Notes: a model not told the origin generated them from the letters alone. Counted from the first letter of the stretch, positions 17,554 to 26,925 are shown. The stretch is DNA of 64,000 bases from Pseudoselenomonas ruminantium (GCA_902781305.1 CACZIV010000002.1:16635-80634); one strand, 5' to 3'. Translations and numbers: made by a program.

Positions 17554-17574
17554 GGACGTTACTTAGTGGAAAGG

Positions 17575-19575
17575 TTACTTAGGCCGTATATTGACGAATA
17601 CATCATAAAAGGCTGTTCCCGGCGCTCCATTCACCAGCTCGCCTAAATCCGTGGATAGGCCCTTGTACAGATGGTTCAGCCCGCCATTGACGCTGGCTCC
17701 CTGCATGCTCAGAATGATATCCGGGGCTAAATCCTCGCGGAAGTGAGCCGTTACCGTGATACTGCCCTCGTCATTCCAAAGGATGGCCGGGTGTTTATCC
17801 TGCAGATGAAGTTTTTCTCCTGCCGCAGGATGGAGGTAAACCTGCGGATATTCCGGCAAATTCTTGAGCAGGGGATGGCTTTGGCTGTTGATATGTTCCT
17901 GCGCATGCGGGGTAAGCAGGTGAAACGGATATTCCTTGGTAGGCTGCAGCTGGTAAAATTTTTTCGGCAGCGTACAGCAGTGGAATTTGCCGTCAGTCGT
18001 GGCAAATTTTCCTTCCTGCCAGGGGGGCGTGGGCGGGCGGTAGCGGACAGGGCCTTGGTAAAGGTCCTGCCATTTTTTTATCTGCAGCTTTTCGCAGATA
18101 TCCGGCGTAAACTCTGCACTCAAAAATTCTTCATCACTGAGGTGTGCCGGGAAGGTACTGGTGCCGGGCGCTAATTCATTCAGCCGCCTGGTCAGCAGGC
18201 GGGCGATGTCGATATCGCTTTTGGCCTCGCCGCGCGGGGGAATGGCCGGTTCGTTAATGCCTAAATGCTGGACAAAATAACCGCCGGCGACATCTAAATG
18301 TTCAAATTCTGTGGTGACGGGCAAGAAGATATCGGCCATCTTTGCTGAATGAGTCATAAATTTATCGGCGACGACGACGAATTCCAACTGTGACCAAAGC
18401 TTGTTTAATTCGGTCAGGTTGGCATCCTGCCGCAGTACATTGCGCCCGGCTATCCAAAGGAACTTTATGGGCGGATTTTGCAGCGTTTTCAGGCTATGGG
18501 CAAAGTTATTGATGTCGATAAAACGGGTATCGGAGCGCTCCTGCATGAGCTTAAAGTCGATGTTTTCCAAAAGGCCAATATCGGCATAGTTTACGCCGCC
18601 GCCGGCTATGCCGATATTGCCTGTGAGCATGGACAGGGCGTCGATCAGGCGAACGGCGAGCCCGCTCTCTACATGGCGCTGCAGGCCATAGCCGCACCAG
18701 ATATGGGCGGGATGATTTTGCGCCAGCAACTCCGTCAGCACGTCGATGGCCTTGGCGGAAAGTCCGGTGGCTTTTCGCAGTTTGGCGGCTGGGGCTTTTA
18801 GGGCTGCAGCAAGGAGCTCTTCTGCACCTGTGACCTGTTGCGGATTGTAGGAAAGCTGCTTATTTTGTGCGAGCTTTTGCAGCAGCAGGGTCGCTAATGC
18901 GGCATCGCTGCCGGGGCGCAGCTCAAAATAATAATCGGCCTTGCGGGCGGTTTCCGTGAACACGGGGTCGATTACCACAACTTTTGCCCCGCGTTCCTGA
19001 GCCGCATAAATCACGGGCATGGTGTGGATGGAGGTCCAGGCGGGATTGGCACCCCAGAGAATAATCAGGCGAGATTCCCGCAGCTGGCGGATATCGCAGG
19101 TGATATTGGCACCGAAATCCAGATTTTGCGCATCAATACCTGAGGAAAAACAAGGGCTGCCGATGGTCTGCGTGGTCGCACCCAAACCATTAAACATCCC
19201 TTCCACAGCAAAGTGCAGCAGGCCGAAATTCCCTGAATACTTATTGAGGCACAAGGGCAGCGTGGAATTATAGCGTTCTTTGAGGGAGAGCATTTTCCGG
19301 GCAATGGTATCAATGGCTTCTTCCCAGCTGATTCTTTGCCAGTTGCCGGAACCGCGTCCGTGCTGCTTTTGCGGATAGAGAATCCGTCTGGGGTGGTAAA
19401 CCGTGGCCAGAATATCTTCCCGCTTGCTGCAAAGGCGTGCAGAGGAGCCGTCGCTTGTGTCGCCGGATATGTATTCGATTTTGCCGCCACGGGTGTAGGC
19501 GAGAATGGGACAGGCATCATAACAGTTGCGGGGGCAGATATGGCGTGTTACCTGATAATTGCCATGAAAAAACAT
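17575..19575 (-). CDS. Molybdopterin oxidoreductase, catalytic subunit (DMSO-reductase superfamily)
   Basis: A 666-aa molybdenum/tungsten bis-MGD enzyme. The N-terminal [4Fe-4S] motif is C-x3-C-x3-C...C (HICPRNCYDACP, then RLCSKRED about 30 residues on). VYHPRRILYPQ and SWEEAIDTIARKM are typical of the family, and GSPCFSSG is near the expected metal-ligand loop. A C-terminal molybdopterin dinucleotide-binding domain follows. There is no Tat or Sec signal, so the enzyme is probably cytoplasmic. The start at 19575 has AGGAGG 6 nt upstream. It follows the polyferredoxin gene on the same strand by 24 bp, so the two probably form one electron-transfer complex. The substrate is not evident; formate dehydrogenase-like or thiosulfate reductase-like activities are possible. 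Confidence 0.88.
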   Translation of the reverse strand: MFFHGNYQVTRHICPRNCYDACPILAYTRGGKIEYISGDTSDGSSARLCSKREDILATVYHPRRILYPQKQHGRGSGNWQRISWEEAIDTIARKMLSLKERYNSTLPLCLNKYSGNFGLLHFAVEGMFNGLGATTQTIGSPCFSSGIDAQNLDFGANITCDIRQLRESRLIILWGANPAWTSIHTMPVIYAAQERGAKVVVIDPVFTETARKADYYFELRPGSDAALATLLLQKLAQNKQLSYNPQQVTGAEELLAAALKAPAAKLRKATGLSAKAIDVLTELLAQNHPAHIWCGYGLQRHVESGLAVRLIDALSMLTGNIGIAGGGVNYADIGLLENIDFKLMQERSDTRFIDINNFAHSLKTLQNPPIKFLWIAGRNVLRQDANLTELNKLWSQLEFVVVADKFMTHSAKMADIFLPVTTEFEHLDVAGGYFVQHLGINEPAIPPRGEAKSDIDIARLLTRRLNELAPGTSTFPAHLSDEEFLSAEFTPDICEKLQIKKWQDLYQGPVRYRPPTPPWQEGKFATTDGKFHCCTLPKKFYQLQPTKEYPFHLLTPHAQEHINSQSHPLLKNLPEYPQVYLHPAAGEKLHLQDKHPAILWNDEGSITVTAHFREDLAPDIILSMQGASVNGGLNHLYKGLSTDLGELVNGAPGTAFYDVFVNIRPK

Positions 19576-19599
19576 GGAGGACCTCCTTTCCAAGTGTGT

Positions 19600-20415
19600 T
19601 TATGCGTTATTTTGCAGGGTTAGGGCAGATTGTGGACAGTTGTTGACACAAAGACCACAGGCCGTGCATTTTAGAGGATTAAAGGTAAGCGCAGGTGCAT
19701 TGGTTTCCTGGTGGATGGTTAGCGCTTTTTCCGGGCAGAGCATATGACAAAGACCGCAGGCGTTACAGTTTTGGGCAAGCGAAAGCTGGGGAAAAAGCAC
19801 GTTGGGAGTGGTGTTTTGCTTGCCTAACCAGATTACCGGGTCAAAGGAATATTGCCGATTTGTCTGTGCGGCGGCGATTTCGGCAGCCGTTTCGGAGGCT
19901 GCATGGAACAGGGAGCGGAAAAAGGAACGGCGGGCGACCGACTCTTTAGCCGGGGCAGATTCCTTAACGTGCACAAGTTTTATCGGTGGTTTATTTGCCG
20001 CCTGCAGAGCGGTATTGCAGGCTTCGATTTCAGCAGCAAGCCAATCCGCCACCACAGGCTTGCACTGCTGGCAGCGGCTGGTGTCGATGGCAAGTTCCCG
20101 TTTTTCAGCCAGTGCCCATAGCAGGCGACGGTTTAGCGCACCCAGACAGGGCATGGCCTGCGGGGAGACTTTTTTGCACATCAGGACCTGCGGCGAAAGG
20201 TTTTTGACTGCGGTGAGTGCGGCATCATAATCGGTATCGCTTTGGATGGCTCCCGTGGGACAAACGGCGGTACACAGACCGCAGTTGTCGCATTTTTCGC
20301 GGTCAATTTCGCGGTTGTGGATGGCCTGCTGCGGACAGGTTTCCTGACAACGGCTGCAGGTGATGTTGGTATAGTGAAAAAGACAGCGGTTTAAATCGAC
20401 ATTGCGCAGGGCCAT
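19600..20415 (-). CDS. Polyferredoxin with four [4Fe-4S] motifs
   Basis: A 271-aa cytoplasmic iron-sulfur protein. Two N-terminal cysteine motifs (CSRCQETCPQQAI, CDNCGLCTAVCPTGAI) and two C-terminal ones (CNACGLCHMLCPEKAL, CTACGLCVNNCPQSAL) flank a middle region with CQQC. The last eight-cysteine pair is a classic 2[4Fe-4S] ferredoxin. The ATG at 20415 is used because AGAGGTGA precedes it. It is the upstream partner of the molybdopterin enzyme and likely carries its electrons. A short Ala/Arg-rich linker (about residues 160-185) joins the two halves. Confidence 0.85.
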   Translation of the reverse strand: MALRNVDLNRCLFHYTNITCSRCQETCPQQAIHNREIDREKCDNCGLCTAVCPTGAIQSDTDYDAALTAVKNLSPQVLMCKKVSPQAMPCLGALNRRLLWALAEKRELAIDTSRCQQCKPVVADWLAAEIEACNTALQAANKPPIKLVHVKESAPAKESVARRSFFRSLFHAASETAAEIAAAQTNRQYSFDPVIWLGKQNTTPNVLFPQLSLAQNCNACGLCHMLCPEKALTIHQETNAPALTFNPLKCTACGLCVNNCPQSALTLQNNA

Positions 20416-20558
20416 GGGCGTCACCTCTAAAACGGATTTTCTTCATTATACCGCTAGTGAAGAGGATTTGACAAATGAAAGGCGTATAATTAACAGTGAG
20501 ATAGGCGTAGGATATAGGAAAAAATGCGGGAACAGGATTTTTTAGTCTTGAAGGAGAA

Positions 20559-20642
20559 ATGTCTATCAATATCGTGTGGGAACTGGAGCAGCCCATTCCG
20601 GCAAAATTCCTGAAAAAGACCAATAAACTAGCGGTAGGCTGA
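20559..20642 (+). CDS. Possible 27-aa small ORF
   Basis: An ATG with AAGGAG 3 nt upstream opens a 27-codon frame (MSINIVWELEQPIPAKFLKK, then TNKLAVG) that ends at TGA 20642, just before the terminator of the convergent symporter gene. No family is recognised. It could be a real small protein, a gene remnant or chance. Confidence 0.3.
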   Translation: MSINIVWELEQPIPAKFLKKTNKLAVG

Positions 20643-20655
20643 TATATTTTTATGA

Positions 20656-20693
20656 TAAAAAAGCTGTTGCACATTTTCGCGCAACAGCTTTTT
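20656..20693 (-). terminator. Terminator of the BASS symporter gene
   Basis: Arms GAAAAAGCTGTTGC and GCAACAGCTTTTTT form a 12-bp or longer stem; on the minus strand the T run follows. Confidence 0.85.
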
Positions 20694-20702
20694 CCTGTTC
20701 GA

Positions 20703-21662
20703 TTATTTTGCGGTCTGCACTTCCGGCAGTTCTTCCTTGTTCATTTTACTGGACAGGTAGTTGGCGGCCAAAGAGCCGGATATGTTGTGCCAAACGCTGA
20801 AGATAGCGCCAGGAATGGCAGCGGCAGGGCCGAAGTGGAGCATGGCCAGGCTGGTTGCCAGACCGGAGTTCTGCATGCCGACTTCAATGGAGATAGCTTT
20901 TGCTTTGGCAATATCCATATGAAAGGCCTTGGCCAGCAAAAAGCCGGTGCCGTAGCCCAAAAGGTTATGGCACATAACAACCGCCATAATCAAGAGACCT
21001 GTTTCCATGATTTTCTGAGAGCTTACGGCAACTACGCCGCCGACAATTAGCACAATGGCGATAACGGAAACCAGTGGCAGGACTTTGACGACTTTCTGTA
21101 CTTGCGCCTCAAAGAAGGAATTGATGATAAGCCCTGCGACAATGGGCAGAATGACCACCTGCACAATGGACATCATCATGGCTGCCAGGGAGATTTCCAC
21201 CCAGGCACCAGCCAGCCACCAGGTCAGGAGCGGGGTAACAATCGGAGCCAGTACGGTGGTGGTCATCGTCATGGATACCGACAGCGCCACATCCCCGCGG
21301 GCCAGGTACGTCATGACATTAGAGGAGGTGCCTCCGGGGCAGGTGCCGACGAGGATTACACCAGCGGCCAGCTCAGGTGGCAGGCCGAAAGCTGTGGCCA
21401 GAAAATAAGCCAGCAGAGGCATAATGGTGAACTGGGCTAGCGCGCCGATGAATACATCCCGGGGGCGTTGGAACACCAGCTTGAAATCCGCAAGTTTTAA
21501 GGTCATGCCCATGCCGAACATGACGATGCCCAGCAGCATGGTGATGTTCGGGGCTGCCCATTTGAAGCTCATGGGTTCAATCAGGGCAATGGCCGCGATG
21601 GCGATAACCAGTACCGCCATGTACTTGGAGATAAGAGCACTTAGTTTTTCCAGATAATACAT
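20703..21662 (-). CDS. Bile acid:sodium symporter family transporter
   Basis: A 319-aa inner-membrane protein of the BASS/SBF family with 9-10 hydrophobic segments. The family core motifs are visible: MFGMGMTLKLADF near the N-terminus, VGTCPGGTSSNVMTYLARGD in the first crossover helix, and SIEVGMQNSGLATSLA in the second. The residues that bind sodium in BASS structures lie in these motifs. Bacterial members move pantoate, ketopantoate, sulfonates or other organic acids; the substrate here is unknown. It is monocistronic, divergent from an ECF S-component gene. Confidence 0.88.
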   Translation of the reverse strand: MYYLEKLSALISKYMAVLVIAIAAIALIEPMSFKWAAPNITMLLGIVMFGMGMTLKLADFKLVFQRPRDVFIGALAQFTIMPLLAYFLATAFGLPPELAAGVILVGTCPGGTSSNVMTYLARGDVALSVSMTMTTTVLAPIVTPLLTWWLAGAWVEISLAAMMMSIVQVVILPIVAGLIINSFFEAQVQKVVKVLPLVSVIAIVLIVGGVVAVSSQKIMETGLLIMAVVMCHNLLGYGTGFLLAKAFHMDIAKAKAISIEVGMQNSGLATSLAMLHFGPAAAIPGAIFSVWHNISGSLAANYLSSKMNKEELPEVQTAK

Positions 21663-21694
21663 AAGACCAAATCCTTTCCTTTATGATGTTTACA

Positions 21695-21723
21695 ATGTTA
21701 CAAGTGGATATAAGAAAAGTCAA
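21695..21723 (-). promoter_or_regulatory. Probable promoter of the BASS symporter gene
   Basis: On the minus strand TTGACT (21723-21718) and TAACAT (21700-21695) are 17 bp apart, close to the symporter ATG at 21662. Confidence 0.5.
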
Positions 21724-21775
21724 GGATAAAAATGGATAATTGTTTCTATATAACGGAAAAATATTACACCTAGTA

Positions 21776-21804
21776 TTGAACTGGGTGAGGAAAAGTGCTA
21801 CAAT
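21776..21804 (+). promoter_or_regulatory. Promoter of the ECF S-component gene
   Basis: TTGAAC (21776-21781) and TACAAT (21799-21804) are separated by 17 bp. Confidence 0.72.
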
Positions 21805-21834
21805 GTGTCCATATTGAGCAAAAGGAGGAGTTTT

Positions 21835-22362
21835 ATGCATACTTTGAATGTAGAAAAAAGCCGCTGGACGGCGCGAGAGATTAGTCTTACGGCGGCCATG
21901 ACGGCTGTGGTGTTCTTATTGACGTTTGTGCCCAAGATTCCCATCCCTTTGGGCTATGCCCATTTGGGAGATGCGGCCATCTTTGTGATGGTCTGTCTGG
22001 CAGGGCGGCGGGAAGCCTTGGTGGCCGCCTGTGCCGGTTCCATGCTGGCGGATTTTATGGGAGGATTTCCCCTGTGGATAGGGCCGACCCTCATCATCAA
22101 ATGGGCCATGGCTGAAACCTTCCTGCACGTATCGGACATGTCCAATAAGGATTTTATAAAATCTCCCCGCACGCTGTTGGCGCTCGTGCTGGCCTGCCTG
22201 GTGATGGCGGCCGGGTATACGGCCTTCGGAGCGGTGCTCTATGACAGTCTGGCCGCAGGACTCGCTTCAGCCCCAGGACTTTTGGCTGAAGGTGCCGTGA
22301 ATATTCTGGCCTTCTATGGTGCTATCAAGCCGTTGGAAAAACTGTTTCAAAGCCGTTTGTAA
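21835..22362 (+). CDS. ECF transporter S component
   Basis: A 175-aa integral membrane substrate-binding subunit of an energy-coupling-factor transporter. It has about six hydrophobic segments and the typical features LTAAMTAVVFLLTFVPKIPIPLGYAHLGDA and SMLADFMGGFPLW (shown in part). The ATG at 21835 has AGGAGGAG upstream. The EcfA/EcfT energising module is not nearby, so it would use a shared one encoded elsewhere. The pattern resembles the ThiW/HmpT side of the family, but substrate is not assigned. Confidence 0.83.
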   Translation: MHTLNVEKSRWTAREISLTAAMTAVVFLLTFVPKIPIPLGYAHLGDAAIFVMVCLAGRREALVAACAGSMLADFMGGFPLWIGPTLIIKWAMAETFLHVSDMSNKDFIKSPRTLLALVLACLVMAAGYTAFGAVLYDSLAAGLASAPGLLAEGAVNILAFYGAIKPLEKLFQSRL

Positions 22363-22376
22363 TTGTATAAGTCATG

Positions 22377-22406
22377 AAAGGCTGCTAACAAAAAGCAGTC
22401 TTTTTT
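22377..22406 (+). terminator. Terminator after the ECF S-component gene
   Basis: AAAGGCTGCT pairs with AGCAGTCTTT, followed by further T. Confidence 0.8.
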
Positions 22407-22461
22407 ACATCTTACAATGATATAGAAATAACAAAAATAATATGTGATATTGTTTTTATCC

Positions 22462-22490
22462 TTGCAAATAACAGGAGGGCATGTTATAAT
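22462..22490 (+). promoter_or_regulatory. Promoter of the gluconate operon
   Basis: TTGCAA (22462-22467) and a perfect TATAAT (22485-22490) are separated by 17 bp. Confidence 0.8.
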
Positions 22491-22539
22491 GACTTTGTAA
22501 ATGAAAGATATATAACATTTTATATAAGGAGTGATGATA

Positions 22540-24090
22540 GTGAATATTCAATATCGTCAGGAATCCGTTTGGATTGGCATTGATGTGGGAACCACCGGGG
22601 TTCGTGCTATTGCCTATGATATTACCGGCAGAAAGGTAGCGGCAGCAGAAGCCTTTTATCCGTTGCTTACGCCGCACCCGAATTGGGCTGAGGAAAATCC
22701 GGCGCAGATTTTTTCAGCAGTGCAGGAGGTAGTTGGCAAGGCCGCAGCTGACTTGAGATACAAGAGCCGTCAGCTGGCAGGTATTTCGTTGAGTACGGTC
22801 ATGCATAGTTTTGCTGGCTTGGACGCGAACTATCAGCCGCTGATGGATATGCAGACCTGGGCAGACAGCCGCAGTGCGGAAATCGTGCGGGAGATGAAAA
22901 AAGACGAAGCGTTGTGCTGTCGTTTTTATGAAAAAACCGGCTGTCCAATCCATGCCTCCTATCCGCTTGCTAAAGTGCTCTGGCTGCGCAAGAATCATCC
23001 GGATTTGTTTCATCAGATGCGTTATGTGGGTTCGTTGAAGGATTATCTCTTCTATGGGCTGACAGGCAAATGGCTCATTGATCACTCGGCGGCCAGTACC
23101 AGTGGCTTATACAACGAAGTGAAGATGGATTGGGATGATGAAATACTTGACTATGCGGGCCTAAAAAAGGCACAGCTTCCGCCAGTGGTTTCCACGATAC
23201 ATATGGAGAAATTGCAGGACGATGCAGCTCAAGCTATGGGGCTGCCTGCAGGCCTGCCAGTGGTTATTGGTGCAACAGACGGCGTGTTGGTCAATGTGGG
23301 CATTGGGGCTGTACAGCCGGGGCAGCTCAGTGCAACAATCGGCACTAGTGGTGCGCTGCGAATGCTGACGGAAAAACCGCTGACGGATAAGAAGATGCGG
23401 ACATGGTGCTATAATCTCGTGGACGATATGTGGGTAGCCGGTGGTGCTATCAATAATGGCGGTATGATTCTGCGTTGGGTGCGGGATAAGGTTTGCCACT
23501 ATACGCCTCATCATCTGGAAAATCTCGATGTAGATGGTTATGATCTCATGACCATGAAGGCAGCTCATGTAGCGGCTGGAGCGGAAGGCCTCATTATGCT
23601 GCCGAGCTTTACCGGAGAACGCGCGCCTTATTGGAATTCGGAGCTTCGAGGGATGTTTTTTGGACTGTCTCTGAATCACAGCCGTTCCCATATGATTCGT
23701 GCCTGTATGGAGGGCATTGCTTATAGCATGAACGCGGTAATGCTGGCCTTGCGGGATTTTGGGGAAATCAAGGATATCCGGGTTAGCGGCAGTTTCACTA
23801 AGTCAGAACTTTGGCTGCAGATTCTGGCTAATGTTCTCAATGAGGAACTGATTTTACCCGATAACAGCGAAGGCGCAGCTTTTGGGGCGGCGGTGCTGGG
23901 CTTTATTGCCAGTCGTGAACTGGCAGGTATCGGTGCAACTAAAGAATTGGTTAAACCCAAGCGTATTATCCGTCCAGATGAGGACGACGTAAAAGTTTAT
24001 CAGGAACTTTATCGGATTTATGACCAGTTGTATTGGAAATTGCAGCCAGAACTTGCGGCTATCGCAGCGTTCCAACAGGCGCAGGCATAA
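22540..24090 (+). CDS. gntK: Gluconokinase (FGGY family)
   Basis: Phosphorylates D-gluconate to 6-phosphogluconate. It is a 516-aa FGGY kinase of the Bacillus GntK type. It shows IGIDVGTTGVRAIAYD at the N-terminus, the HSFAGLD and MQTWADSR substrate region, GATDGVLVNVG, and TIGTSGALRM at the ATP site. FTGERAPYWN is a gluconokinase/xylulokinase signature. The GTG at 22540 is preferred: AAGGAG lies 8 nt before it, whereas the ATG at 22534 is too close. It is the first gene of gntK-gnd-gntP, and its product is the substrate of the next enzyme. Confidence 0.92.
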   Translation: MNIQYRQESVWIGIDVGTTGVRAIAYDITGRKVAAAEAFYPLLTPHPNWAEENPAQIFSAVQEVVGKAAADLRYKSRQLAGISLSTVMHSFAGLDANYQPLMDMQTWADSRSAEIVREMKKDEALCCRFYEKTGCPIHASYPLAKVLWLRKNHPDLFHQMRYVGSLKDYLFYGLTGKWLIDHSAASTSGLYNEVKMDWDDEILDYAGLKKAQLPPVVSTIHMEKLQDDAAQAMGLPAGLPVVIGATDGVLVNVGIGAVQPGQLSATIGTSGALRMLTEKPLTDKKMRTWCYNLVDDMWVAGGAINNGGMILRWVRDKVCHYTPHHLENLDVDGYDLMTMKAAHVAAGAEGLIMLPSFTGERAPYWNSELRGMFFGLSLNHSRSHMIRACMEGIAYSMNAVMLALRDFGEIKDIRVSGSFTKSELWLQILANVLNEELILPDNSEGAAFGAAVLGFIASRELAGIGATKELVKPKRIIRPDEDDVKVYQELYRIYDQLYWKLQPELAAIAAFQQAQA

Positions 24091-24102
24091 GGAGGCAGGA
24101 TA

Positions 24103-25512
24103 ATGGAAAAGAAAATGGATATCGGCATGGTGGGGATGGCCGTGATGGGCAGTAACCTGGCCCTCAACATGGCTGACCACGGTTTTGATGTAGCTTGTTA
24201 CAATTACACGCCGGATTTGACAGAAAAAGTGTTGCGAGAGCATCCACATAAGCATATGCATGGTTTTTTCAATCTGCAGGAGTTTGTGGATTCACTGCAG
24301 AAACCTCGCCGCATTATGCTGTTGATTATGGCAGGGGAACCGGTGGATTCCATGATTGAGCAGCTCACGCCGCTTTTGGAGCCGGGGGATATTATTCTCG
24401 ATGGAGGTAATTCTTACTTTGGGGATACTCGGCGGCGGCAGACAAAGCTACAACAGGCCGGTATCCATTATTTTGGGGTGGGAATTTCCGGCGGGGAAAA
24501 TGGCGCCCGCAGAGGCCCATGTATCATGCCTGGGGGAGATAAGGAAGCTTATGAATTTGTGCGGCCGGTTTATGAGGCTGTAGCGGCTAAGGCAGACGGA
24601 CAGCCCTGCTGCAGTTATATCGGCCCGGATGGCGCTGGGCATTATGTGAAGATGGTGCATAACGGCATTGAATACGCAGATATGCAGTTGATTGCCGAAG
24701 CTTATCTGCTATTGAAATATGCTGGGGGCTATAGCAACAGGCAAATTGCCGAAATCGTTCATCAGTGGAATCAGGGAGAACTCAGGAGTTTCCTGATTGG
24801 CATTACGGCAGATATCTTTGCTGAAGATGACGATGCTGGCGGGCAGTTGCTGGATAAGATTGTGGACAGTGCCGGGCAGAAAGGCACAGGCCGCTGGACC
24901 AGTATTGAGGCCTTGCGGCAGGGCGTGAATATATCTCTAATTACGGCGGCCTGCAATGCACGGGTGATGTCTAACCTTTTGTCGGAGCGGCAGGAACTGG
25001 GCAGAATCATTCAGCCTGCCTGTGCAGAGACTAAGATAGATGGTGATTTTGTGGAAATGGTGCGGCAGAGTCTGTACTTGGGCAAGATTGCTGCTTATGC
25101 ACAAGGGTTTGCTCTTTACCGTTCCGCAGATGTGCATTATGGATGGCAGTTGGATTTGGGGCAGATTGCCGCGATTTTCCGGGCAGGTTGCATCATTCAG
25201 GCAGACTTCCTGAATCGAATCACCGCAGCCTTTACCGCGAGTCCGCAGCTGGATAATCTGTTGCAGGATACGTTCTTTGCAGGTAAGGTCAATGAAAATC
25301 TCGCGGCTCTGCGCCAGACGGTGGCCAGTGCTGTACAACTGGGGATTCCGGTGCCGGCACTGGCTTGTGCGGTGGAATATATTGATGCCCTGCGTGGTAC
25401 GCCGTTAGGGGCTAATCTGATTCAGGCACAGCGGGATTATTTTGGAGCACACACCTTTAAGCGTATCGATAAAGAAGGCTCGTTCCACCATGAATGGCAG
25501 AAAAATTTCTAA
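24103..25512 (+). CDS. gnd: 6-phosphogluconate dehydrogenase (decarboxylating)
   Basis: Oxidises and decarboxylates 6-phosphogluconate to ribulose-5-phosphate with NADP+. It is 469 aa, normal length. The dinucleotide fold begins MDIGMVGMAVMGSNLALN, with the 6PGDH signature DGGNSYFGDTRRR and GVGISGGENGARRGPCIMPGG (quoted in part). The catalytic Lys-Asn are in YVKMVHNGIEYADMQLI. The C-terminal helical domain includes KGTGRWT. It lies between gluconokinase and gluconate permease, so the operon imports gluconate and feeds the pentose phosphate pathway. Confidence 0.97.
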   Translation: MEKKMDIGMVGMAVMGSNLALNMADHGFDVACYNYTPDLTEKVLREHPHKHMHGFFNLQEFVDSLQKPRRIMLLIMAGEPVDSMIEQLTPLLEPGDIILDGGNSYFGDTRRRQTKLQQAGIHYFGVGISGGENGARRGPCIMPGGDKEAYEFVRPVYEAVAAKADGQPCCSYIGPDGAGHYVKMVHNGIEYADMQLIAEAYLLLKYAGGYSNRQIAEIVHQWNQGELRSFLIGITADIFAEDDDAGGQLLDKIVDSAGQKGTGRWTSIEALRQGVNISLITAACNARVMSNLLSERQELGRIIQPACAETKIDGDFVEMVRQSLYLGKIAAYAQGFALYRSADVHYGWQLDLGQIAAIFRAGCIIQADFLNRITAAFTASPQLDNLLQDTFFAGKVNENLAALRQTVASAVQLGIPVPALACAVEYIDALRGTPLGANLIQAQRDYFGAHTFKRIDKEGSFHHEWQKNF

Positions 25513-25549
25513 AATTCGCATTCAATTTTGACAAGAGAGGTCTATGATT

Positions 25550-26866
25550 ATGCCGCTTATTATTTTGGCAGTTGGTATTCTCTTTTTGTTTTTCCTGATT
25601 GTGAAGGTAAGGCTTAACAGTTTTTTGGCCTTGCTGCTGGTTGCTGGTCTGGTCGGGTATGCCGAGGGACTGCCCGAGGGCCAGATTATCCCCGTGATTG
25701 AAAAAGGTCTGGGGGGAACCTTGGGGGGCTTGGCTATTGTTGTTTCTTTCGGCGCCATGCTGGGCAAGCTCATGGCAGAAAGCGGCGGTGCTCAGCGCAT
25801 TGCCACCACGCTGATTGATGTGTTTGGCCGCCGTTGGGTCAAATGGGCTGTAGCTTTGACCGGTTTCATTGTCGGCATAGCGTTGTTCTATGAAATCGGC
25901 TTTGTGTTGCTGATTCCTCTGGTCTTTACCATTGCCACGGCAGCGAAAATTCCCTTGCTGGAAGTGGGCATTCCGATGGCAGCAGCTTTGTCCGTAACCC
26001 ACGGCTTTTTACCTCCGCATCCCGGTCCTACGGCCATTTCCATCATTTACAATGCCGACATTGGCTTGACACTGCTCTATGGTGCCATCATTGCCATCCC
26101 TACGGCCATCGTGGCCGGCCCAGTCTTTGCCAATACCACGAAGCATATTCAGCCGGAAGTGCCTGAGGGCATGCAGAGCAGCAAAGTGTTTGCTGATAAT
26201 GAAATGCCGGGCTTTGGCATTTCGGTGTTTACAGCTATGGTTCCCGTGGTCTTGATGGCAGCTTCGGCTATTGCCAAGTTGACATTGGCTCCCGCTTCGT
26301 CGTTCTATCAGTGGCTGACATTTTTAGGCACGCCAGATATGGCGTTGACCATTGCAGTGGCTACGGCTATTTACACCTTTGGCCTGCGGCAGGGCAAGTC
26401 CATTCCTGAAATCATGAAAATATGTGAAAGTGCTGTACTGACCATTGCCATGATTCTCTTGATTGTGGGCGGCGGTGGTGCGCTGAAACAGATTCTTATC
26501 GACAGTGGCGTAGGCAATTATATCGGTGAGATTGCCGCCAAGTCGCAGTTATCTCCCCTGTTGCTGGCGTGGACGGTGGCAGCAGTAATTCGTACGGCTT
26601 GCGGCAGTGCAACGGTAGCTGCCCTGACTGCAGGGGGCATCGCCGCACCGGTGGTGGCCGTGACCGGTGTGAATCCCGAACTTATGGTGCTGGCTACAGG
26701 TGCTGGCAGCCTGATTTTCAGTCCCCCGAATGATCCAGGGTTTTGGCTCTTTAAGGAATTCTTCGGCTTGACGGTCAAGCAGACCGTGCGTACCTGGTGC
26801 GTGCTGGAGACAATCATCTCCGTGATGGGGCTGGCCGGGGTTCTGGTTCTCGAAGCGATAATCTGA
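25550..26866 (+). CDS. gntP: Gluconate permease (GntP family)
   Basis: A 438-aa inner-membrane gluconate:H+ symporter with about 12 transmembrane segments. It begins MPLIILAVGILFLFFL, as GntP/GntT proteins do, and has the family motifs GGTLGGLAIVVSFGAMLGKL, GGAQRIATTL, THGFLPPHPGPTAI and RTACGSATVAALTAGG. The second ATG (25550) has GAGAGG at 9 nt; the first (25544) is only 3 nt from it. Last gene of the gluconate operon, followed by a terminator. Confidence 0.95.
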   Translation: MPLIILAVGILFLFFLIVKVRLNSFLALLLVAGLVGYAEGLPEGQIIPVIEKGLGGTLGGLAIVVSFGAMLGKLMAESGGAQRIATTLIDVFGRRWVKWAVALTGFIVGIALFYEIGFVLLIPLVFTIATAAKIPLLEVGIPMAAALSVTHGFLPPHPGPTAISIIYNADIGLTLLYGAIIAIPTAIVAGPVFANTTKHIQPEVPEGMQSSKVFADNEMPGFGISVFTAMVPVVLMAASAIAKLTLAPASSFYQWLTFLGTPDMALTIAVATAIYTFGLRQGKSIPEIMKICESAVLTIAMILLIVGGGGALKQILIDSGVGNYIGEIAAKSQLSPLLLAWTVAAVIRTACGSATVAALTAGGIAAPVVAVTGVNPELMVLATGAGSLIFSPPNDPGFWLFKEFFGLTVKQTVRTWCVLETIISVMGLAGVLVLEAII

Positions 26867-26875
26867 CATTATACA

Positions 26876-26908
26876 AAAAGCCTTCCGTTTCATTGGGAAG
26901 GCTTTTTA
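26876..26908 (+). terminator. Terminator of the gluconate operon
   Basis: AAAAGCCTTCC pairs with GGAAGGCTTTT, followed by T. Confidence 0.9.
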
Positions 26909-26925
26909 CATAGGGAAAAATCATG

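Noticed and set aside
20303-20674. 123-aa reverse ORF between the polyferredoxin and symporter genes
   Set aside because: It runs out of frame through the polyferredoxin start and shows no conserved pattern.
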